Shown: in pieces, positions 54,339 to 59,242 of the stretch
Numbering within the stretch: position 1 is the first letter of the stretch
How the letters are laid out: each line of letters opens with the position of its first letter
DNA from: DATFWC01 sp045801465
GTDB taxonomy: Bacteria > Pseudomonadota > Alphaproteobacteria > Rhizobiales > Xanthobacteraceae
Reading direction: 5' to 3'
DNA: 59,242 bases
Assembly: GCA_045801465.1 (NCBI GenBank)
Contig: JBJMSU010000014.1
Coordinates: 1-59,242 of the forward strand
The notes under the pieces: generated by a model
Told to the model about the DNA's origin: nothing
The model's input: the letters and a program-made list of their open reading frames with translations, nothing else
Databases searched by the model: none
Program-made: the position numbers and the translations under genes

Positions 54339-55475
54339 ATGGCGCCGACGAAGAACGAGATCGCCGCAAGCCTGGCCAAGATCCCGGCGCCGGACGGCCG
54401 GCCGCTCACCGACAGCGGCGCTCTGTCCGACATCGTCGTGACCGACGGTAAGGTGTTCTTCTCGATCAGCGTCGATGCGGCTGCGGTGCCGCGCTGGGAG
54501 CCGGTGCGCAAGGCGGCGGAAGCCGCGGTGCGTGGCATGCCGGGTGTCCAGTCGGTGATGGTCGCGCTGACCGCCGAACGCGCTCCCGGTCGCGCGCCGG
54601 CCGGCGGCGACGCGCCGCGCCGTGCAGGTCCCGGCGCCGGCGCTCGGGGCGGCCCGAGTTCCGCGCAGGCGCCCGAGGGCGTGAAAGCCATCATTGCGGT
54701 CGCGTCCGGCAAGGGCGGCGTCGGCAAGTCGACGACCGCCGTCAACTTGGCGCTGGGGCTGCGCGACATCGGATTGAAGGTCGGCATGCTCGATGCGGAC
54801 ATCTATGGGCCCTCGGTCCCCAAGCTGCTCGCCATTCGCGGACGGCCGCAGACGATCGGCGGTACGCGGCTGTTGCCGATGGACGGTTATGGGCTGAAGG
54901 TGATGTCGATCGGGTTCCTCGTCGAGGAGGAAACGCCGATGATCTGGCGCGGCCCGATGGTGATGTCGGCGCTTACCCAGATGCTGCGCGACGTGGAGTG
55001 GGGCGCGCTCGACGTCATGGTGGTGGATATGCCACCCGGCACCGGCGATGCCCAGCTCACCATGGCGCAACAGGTGCCGCTCGCCGGCGCCATCATCGTC
55101 TCGACGCCGCAGGATCTCGCGTTGATCGACGCGCGCCGCGGCATTGCCATGTTCGGCCGCGTCAACGTGCCGGTGCTCGGCATCGTCGAGAACATGAGCT
55201 ACTTCCTGTGCCCGCAATGCGGCGGCCGCTCGGACATTTTCGGTCATGGCGGGGCGCGTCACGAAGCCGAGCGGCTCGGCGTGCCGTTCCTGGGCGAGGT
55301 GCCGCTCGACATGGCGATCCGCGAGACCTCCGATTCCGGCCGGCCGGTGGTCGCGACCGATCCGGACGGACCGCATGCCGCGGCCTATCGGGCGATCGCC
55401 GCCAAGGTGCGCGACCAGCTTGGCGGCGGAACGAGACCGGTCCGGCCGCCGCCCAAGATCGTCATCGAGGCGTGA
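54339..55475 (+). CDS. mrp: Mrp/ApbC-type Fe-S cluster carrier ATPase
   Basis: The 378-residue protein carries an N-terminal DUF59/MIP18-like domain (about residues 1-85) and a low-complexity Gly/Ala/Pro linker. The P-loop deviant Walker A is IAVASGKGGVGKSTTAVNLA. The Fe-S carrying motif CPQCGGRSDIF occurs in the C-terminal part. It transfers clusters to apoproteins. The gene is followed by the first DctP gene after 123 bases, and a shared transcript is possible. Confidence 0.95.
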   Translation: MAPTKNEIAASLAKIPAPDGRPLTDSGALSDIVVTDGKVFFSISVDAAAVPRWEPVRKAAEAAVRGMPGVQSVMVALTAERAPGRAPAGGDAPRRAGPGAGARGGPSSAQAPEGVKAIIAVASGKGGVGKSTTAVNLALGLRDIGLKVGMLDADIYGPSVPKLLAIRGRPQTIGGTRLLPMDGYGLKVMSIGFLVEEETPMIWRGPMVMSALTQMLRDVEWGALDVMVVDMPPGTGDAQLTMAQQVPLAGAIIVSTPQDLALIDARRGIAMFGRVNVPVLGIVENMSYFLCPQCGGRSDIFGHGGARHEAERLGVPFLGEVPLDMAIRETSDSGRPVVATDPDGPHAAAYRAIAAKVRDQLGGGTRPVRPPPKIVIEA

Positions 55476-55598
55476 GGTCCGAAATCGGCTGGATTTCACG
55501 GGCGCTCTCGGCCATGTTGGAGGGCGATCGCAGTCGCCAGCGACCTGCGCACATAGGCCATGACCGGCCCTGATTTCGGCCTTTCAGGGGAGAGGTGC

Positions 55599-56687
55599 AT
55601 GAAACGTCGGGAGTTTCTACAGGCGGCAGGTCTTGGCCTCGCCGCGACGGCAATCGCCAAGCCAGCCATCGCTCAGTCGATGCCCGAGCTCAAATGGCGG
55701 CTGACGTCGAGCTTCCCCAAATCCCTCGACACCATCTACAGCGCGGCGGAGATTTTTTCCAAGGCCGTCGCCGAGGCGAGCGACAACAAGTTCCAGATCC
55801 AGGTCTTCGCCGCGGGCGAATTGGTGCCCGGCCTGCAGGCGGCCGACGCGGTGACCAACGGCACGGTCGAGATGTGCCACACGGCCTCATACTACTATGT
55901 CGGCAAGGACCCGACCTTCACGTTCGGCACGGCGCTGCCGTTCGGGCTCAACCAGCGCATGATCGACGCTTGGATGTTCTCCGGCGGCGGCGTCGACCTG
56001 ATGAATGGCTTCTACAAGAAGTACAACATCTATGCCATTCCGGCCGGCAACACCGGTGCCCAGATGGGCGGCTGGTTCCGCAAGGAGATCAAGGAGGTCT
56101 CCGACCTCAACGGCCTCAAGATGCGCATCGGCGGATTCGCCGGACGCGTGCTGGCGAAGGTCGGCGTCGTGGCCCAGCAGCTCGCCGGCGGCGACATCTA
56201 TCCGGCGCTCGAGAAGGGCACGATCGATGCCGCCGAATGGGTGGGGCCGTACGACGACGAGAAGCTCGGCTTCCATAAGGTCGCGCAGTACTACTATTAC
56301 CCAGGCTGGTGGGAAGGCGGGCCCATGCTGCACAATTTCGTCAACATCGCCAAATGGAACGAGCTGCCCAAGACCTACCAGTCGATCGTCCATTCGGCGT
56401 CCCATGTCGCCAACACGCTGATGCAGGCGAAGTATGACGCGGTCAACCCGGCTGCCCTCAAGCGGCTGGTCGCGGCCGGCGCCCAGCTGCGTCCGTTCAC
56501 GCAGCCGGTGATGGAAGCCTGCTTCAAGTCCGCAAACGAGCTCTATTCCGAGACGTCGGCCGCCAATGCGGATTTTAAGAAGGTCTACGACGCCGTCGTC
56601 GCCTTCCGGGCCGACCAATATCTATGGTGGCAGGTCGCCGAGTATGGGTTCGACACGTTCATGATCCGCTCGCGCACCCGCGCTTGA
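55599..56687 (+). CDS. TRAP transporter solute-binding protein DctP, copy 1
   Basis: The 362-residue periplasmic protein has a twin-arginine-like signal (MKRREFLQAAGLGLAATAIA). It has the family core WRLTSSFPKSLDTIYSAAEI, VPGLQAADAVTNGTVEMCHT and GTIDAAEWVGPYDDEKLGFH. The last motif, with the YYYYPGWWEGG sequence after it, resembles the DctP subfamily that binds mandelate-, phenylglyoxylate- or lactate-like acids; the ligand is inferred only. No DctQ or DctM gene is seen. Two later copies of exactly equal length follow. Confidence 0.93.
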   Translation: MKRREFLQAAGLGLAATAIAKPAIAQSMPELKWRLTSSFPKSLDTIYSAAEIFSKAVAEASDNKFQIQVFAAGELVPGLQAADAVTNGTVEMCHTASYYYVGKDPTFTFGTALPFGLNQRMIDAWMFSGGGVDLMNGFYKKYNIYAIPAGNTGAQMGGWFRKEIKEVSDLNGLKMRIGGFAGRVLAKVGVVAQQLAGGDIYPALEKGTIDAAEWVGPYDDEKLGFHKVAQYYYYPGWWEGGPMLHNFVNIAKWNELPKTYQSIVHSASHVANTLMQAKYDAVNPAALKRLVAAGAQLRPFTQPVMEACFKSANELYSETSAANADFKKVYDAVVAFRADQYLWWQVAEYGFDTFMIRSRTRA

Positions 56688-56725
56688 ACGGCCAACGTCG
56701 TGTTGCAGACGGAGCGTGTCCTGAG

Positions 56726-56754
56726 TTTCAACCGAGCAGGACATGCCCTACAAT
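56726..56754 (+). promoter_or_regulatory. Predicted promoter of DctP copy 2
   Basis: TTTCAA (56726-56731) and TACAAT (56749-56754) lie 17 bases apart. The same arrangement, with TAGAAT, precedes copy 3. The identical spacing and similar flanks suggest that the promoter was duplicated with the gene. The -35 box is weak against TTGACA. Transcription would start near 56761, giving a leader of about 50 bases. Confidence 0.5.
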
Positions 56755-56812
56755 GCCCACCTCAATCCAAAACCTTCTCCCCGCCAGCGGGGGCGACAGA
56801 ACAGGTGACGTC

Positions 56813-57901
56813 ATGAAACGCCGTGAATTCCTCAAGAGTGCCGGCATCGGTCTGACTGCATCGGCGGTTGCTGCGCCGGCCATCGCCCAATCCACGCCGG
56901 AAATAAAATGGAGGCTGACGTCAAGCTTCCCGAAATCGCTCGACACGCTGTGGGGGGCTGCCGAGACCTTTGCCAAATACGTCGGCGAGAGCACCGACAA
57001 CAAATTTCAAGTGCAGACCTTTGCCGCGGGCGAGATCGTTCCCGGGCTGCAGGCGGCCGATGCGGTGAGCAACGGGACCGTCGAGGCGTGTCACACCGCG
57101 ACCTACTATTACATCGGCAAGGATCCGACCTTCGCGTTGTTCTGCGCCGTCCCGTTCGGGCTCAACTCACGCCAGCAGAACGCGTGGTTCTACGATGGCG
57201 ATGGCCTCAAGCTGATGAACGATTTCACCAAGAAGTACAATCTCTACAATCTGCTGGCCGGCAACACCGGCTGTCAGATGGGTGGTTGGTTTCGCAAGGA
57301 GATCAAGGAAGTCGCCGACTTGAGCGGGCTCAAGTTCCGCATCGGCGGATTCGCCGGAAACGTGTTGGCGAAGCTCGGCGTCGTCGCCCAGCAGATCGCC
57401 GGCGGCGACATCTATCCGGCGCTCGAAAAGGGCACGATCGATGCGGCGGAATGGGTCGGGCCCTATGACGACGAGAAGCTCGGCTTCTACAAGGTCGCGC
57501 AATACTATTATTATCCGGGCTGGTGGGAAGGCGGAACGGCCAACCACCTGATGATCAATCTTCAGAAATGGAACGAGCTGCCCAAGAATTATCAGGCGAT
57601 TGTTGCGGCCGCAGCCGCATACGCCAATAGCGAAGAGCAGGCCAAGTACGATTCGCGCAATCCTGCGGCGTTGAAACGGCTGATCGCGAACGGCACGCAG
57701 CTCAAGCCCTTCAGTCAGCCGATCATGGAAGCGTGTCTCAAGGCCTCCAACGAGCTCTATACGGAAACATCGGCCAGAAATGCGGACTTCAAAAAGGTCC
57801 ATGACAACCTGGTGGCCTTCCGCAATGAGGAATATCTGTGGTGGCAGGTGGCGGAATACACGTATGACACGTTCATGATTCGCAGCCGGACGCGCGCCTG
57901 A
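56813..57901 (+). CDS. TRAP transporter solute-binding protein DctP, copy 2
   Basis: The 362-residue paralogue of copy 1 starts at ATG 56813; the frame is open further upstream, but that part matches no family. It has the same signal type (MKRREFLKSAGIGLTASAVA) and core motifs, with GNTGCQMGGWFRKEIKEVAD and YYYYPGWWEGGTANHLMINL. The region from gcgacagaacaggtgacgtc through the first codons is almost identical to that of copy 3. The ligand-contact region differs from copies 1 and 3 (YYIGKDPTFALFCAVPFG), so specificity may differ. Confidence 0.93.
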   Translation: MKRREFLKSAGIGLTASAVAAPAIAQSTPEIKWRLTSSFPKSLDTLWGAAETFAKYVGESTDNKFQVQTFAAGEIVPGLQAADAVSNGTVEACHTATYYYIGKDPTFALFCAVPFGLNSRQQNAWFYDGDGLKLMNDFTKKYNLYNLLAGNTGCQMGGWFRKEIKEVADLSGLKFRIGGFAGNVLAKLGVVAQQIAGGDIYPALEKGTIDAAEWVGPYDDEKLGFYKVAQYYYYPGWWEGGTANHLMINLQKWNELPKNYQAIVAAAAAYANSEEQAKYDSRNPAALKRLIANGTQLKPFSQPIMEACLKASNELYTETSARNADFKKVHDNLVAFRNEEYLWWQVAEYTYDTFMIRSRTRA

Positions 57902-57920
57902 CGAAACTTCTTCTGCTTTT

Positions 57921-57946
57921 GGCGCCGGAGCTGCGGCTCCGGCGCC
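57921..57946 (+). terminator. Terminator-like hairpin after DctP copy 2
   Basis: Perfect 11-bp arms (ggcgccggagc / gctccggcgcc) enclose the loop tgcg and are followed by ttcatt. It lies 20 bases after the stop codon. The short U-rich tail is weak, but the stem is strong, so it should end or stabilise the copy 2 transcript. Confidence 0.65.
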
Positions 57947-57980
57947 TTCATTACTGGTGCGACGATGAGGCGAGCGCTGA

Positions 57981-58009
57981 TTTCAACCTGACCAGAGATA
58001 CTCTAGAAT
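57981..58009 (+). promoter_or_regulatory. Predicted promoter of DctP copy 3
   Basis: TTTCAA (57981-57986) and TAGAAT (58004-58009) are 17 bases apart, as upstream of copy 2. The hairpin at 57921 lies just upstream, so copy 3 probably has its own transcript starting near 58016. Confidence 0.5.
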
Positions 58010-58045
58010 GACCGGTGCGAGCGGGGCGACAGAACAGGTGACGTC

Positions 58046-59134
58046 ATGAAACGCCGTGAGTTTCTCAAATGCGCCGGCATCGGCCTGACTGCTTCGGCTG
58101 TCGCCGCGCCCGCCATTGCGCAGTCCATGCCGGAAACCAAGTGGCGGCTGACCTCGAGTTTTCCGAAGTCGCTCGACACTTTGTGGGGGGCTGCCGAGGT
58201 TTTCGCCAAATCGGTCGCCGAGGCGACCGACAACAAATTCCAGATTCAGGCCTTCGCGGCGGGCGAGATCGTGCCCGGCCTGCAGGCCGCCGACGCGGTG
58301 ACGAACGGCACGGTCGAGATGTGCCAGACCGCCGCCTACTATTTCATCGGCAAGGATCCGACTTTCGCGCTGCCGTGCGCGGTGCCGTTCGGCCCCAATG
58401 CGCGCCAGCAGAACGCCTGGCAATATCACCACGGCGGCATCGAGTTGATGAACGAGTTCTTCAAGAAATACAACATTTATGGGCTGCCGGCCGGCAACAC
58501 CGGCTGCCAGATGGGCGGCTGGTTCCGCAAGGAGATCAGGGAGCCCGCCGACTTCAGCGGATTGAAGATGCGGATCGGCGGTTACGCCGGCCTGGTGATG
58601 GCCAAGCTCGGCGTGGTGGCGCAGCAGGTCGCCGGCGGCGATCTCTATGCAGCGCTGGAGAAGGGCACCATCGACGCGGCAGAATGGGCCGGCCCCTATG
58701 ACGACGAACGGCTGGGACTGAGCAAGGTCGCGCCTTATTACTACTTCCCAGGTTGGTGGGAAGGCGGCGCGATGCTGCACAACTTCGTCAATCTGAAAAG
58801 CTGGGACTCGCTGACGCCCACTTACAAATCGATCCTGCGCACCGCCTCTGAAATGGCCAATGGCTGGATGCTTGCGAAATACGACGCGTTCAATCCGCCG
58901 GCGCTGAAGCGCCTGCTGGCGCAAGGAACGCAGATGCGGCCTTTCCCGCCCTCGGTGATGGACGCTTCGCTGAAGGCATCGCTGGAATTGTACGACGAAG
59001 TGTCGAAGACCAATCCCGCCTTCAGGGCCGCTTGGGAATCCACGCTTGCCTTCCGCAACGATCAATATCTGTGGTGGCAGGTGGCGGAATATTCGTACGA
59101 CAATTACATGATCCGCACGCGCCCGCGCGGGTGA
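58046..59134 (+). CDS. TRAP transporter solute-binding protein DctP, copy 3
   Basis: The third paralogue is also exactly 362 residues long, from ATG 58046. The signal (MKRREFLKCAGIGLTASAVA) differs from that of copy 2 by one residue in its first 20. The core has AEVFAKSVAEATDNKFQIQA and EWAGPYDDERLGLSKVAPYY. The C-terminus (YLWWQVAEYSYDNYMIRTRP) matches those of the other copies. A Cys (MKRREFLKC) in the signal is unusual. No membrane partner is seen downstream before the window ends. Confidence 0.93.
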   Translation: MKRREFLKCAGIGLTASAVAAPAIAQSMPETKWRLTSSFPKSLDTLWGAAEVFAKSVAEATDNKFQIQAFAAGEIVPGLQAADAVTNGTVEMCQTAAYYFIGKDPTFALPCAVPFGPNARQQNAWQYHHGGIELMNEFFKKYNIYGLPAGNTGCQMGGWFRKEIREPADFSGLKMRIGGYAGLVMAKLGVVAQQVAGGDLYAALEKGTIDAAEWAGPYDDERLGLSKVAPYYYFPGWWEGGAMLHNFVNLKSWDSLTPTYKSILRTASEMANGWMLAKYDAFNPPALKRLLAQGTQMRPFPPSVMDASLKASLELYDEVSKTNPAFRAAWESTLAFRNDQYLWWQVAEYSYDNYMIRTRPRG

Positions 59135-59155
59135 GTCCTTCATTTGAGCATGCTT

Positions 59156-59242
59156 TTATTCGCCGAAATAGAGCGGCGGCGGCGCATCGGGTATCTGCAA
59201 TTCAAATTGCTTGTTCGGATCTAGCAGCGTTGGTTTACTGAT
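59156..59242 (-). CDS. Possible 3' end of a gene on the minus strand
   Basis: The minus strand from the window edge reads 28 codons and then TAA (59156-59158), ending NKQFELQIPDAPPPLYFGE. The sequence reads like a real C-terminus, with a Pro-rich tail. It converges on DctP copy 3 with a 21-base gap. The family is not identified; a TRAP membrane subunit would make sense by position but is unproven. Confidence 0.4.
   Translation of the reverse strand: MSKPTLLDPNKQFELQIPDAPPPLYFGE

Overview
The window looks like chromosomal DNA of an alphaproteobacterium of the order Hyphomicrobiales (Rhizobiales), probably near the Xanthobacteraceae/Bradyrhizobiaceae (Rhodoplanes- or Pseudolabrys-like). This is inferred from four things. 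The GC content is high. The gene order ccmI-ccmE-ccmF-ccmH, a DegP-type protease, a two-component pair and glnE is as I recall it from that group. There are many orphan solute-binding proteins. Dispersed palindromes of the 'GAGCATGATCTTTTCCGAAA' type are present. I see no rRNA, tRNA, CRISPR, prophage or insertion sequence.

Layout. 1-3.0 kb: a 17-kDa-antigen-like lipoprotein, a large helical protein of unknown function and a small secreted protein, separated by palindromic and heptanucleotide repeats. 3.1-7.4 kb: the cytochrome c maturation operon ccmIEFH. 7.6-14.8 kb: a Do-family periplasmic protease, an OmpR-type regulator with its kinase, and glnE. 14.8-29.7 kb: two Bug-type binding proteins, a PdhS/PleC-like kinase, pepN, an amidohydrolase, a phytoene-desaturase-like flavoprotein, a di-haem peroxidase-like cytochrome, a DUF2231 remnant and a PhoD-like phosphatase. 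29.7-34.3 kb: an alcohol dehydrogenase, two tiny membrane proteins, a LuxR-type regulator and a CDF metal transporter with a very long cytoplasmic tail. 34.6-41.2 kb: a HyuA-like protein followed by a complete NitT/TauT-type ABC importer with two binding proteins and two permeases. 41.4-44.7 kb: a VOC protein, a 4,5-dihydroxyphthalate-decarboxylase-like protein and an MmgE/PrpD protein. 44.7-45.5 kb: a toxin-antitoxin pair behind a near-consensus promoter. 45.6-50.0 kb: dusA, a TSUP transporter, a TIGR02281-type aspartic protease, a DUF1289 protein and a second PdhS-like kinase. 50.6-55.5 kb: a glutathione transferase, an MBL hydrolase, an enoyl-CoA hydratase, a secreted protein, a beta-hydroxyacid dehydrogenase and mrp. 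55.6-59.1 kb: three tandem TRAP binding proteins of exactly equal length. The window ends in the 3' end of a possible gene on the minus strand.

The genes suggest a metabolically versatile soil or freshwater heterotroph. It carries eight binding-protein-like genes, but transporter subunits for only one system. The di-haem protein would be a client of the Ccm pathway, although the two loci are far apart. The most unusual features are in the repeats and duplications. Palindromic arrays of a degenerate heptanucleotide sit directly after genes, and one contains a stop codon. A palindromic element lies in frame inside the start of ccmH. An approximately 120-bp compound palindrome occurs as two inverted copies about 34 kb apart. 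The dctP triplication has copied promoter and leader sequences. No single new system can be proven from sequence alone.
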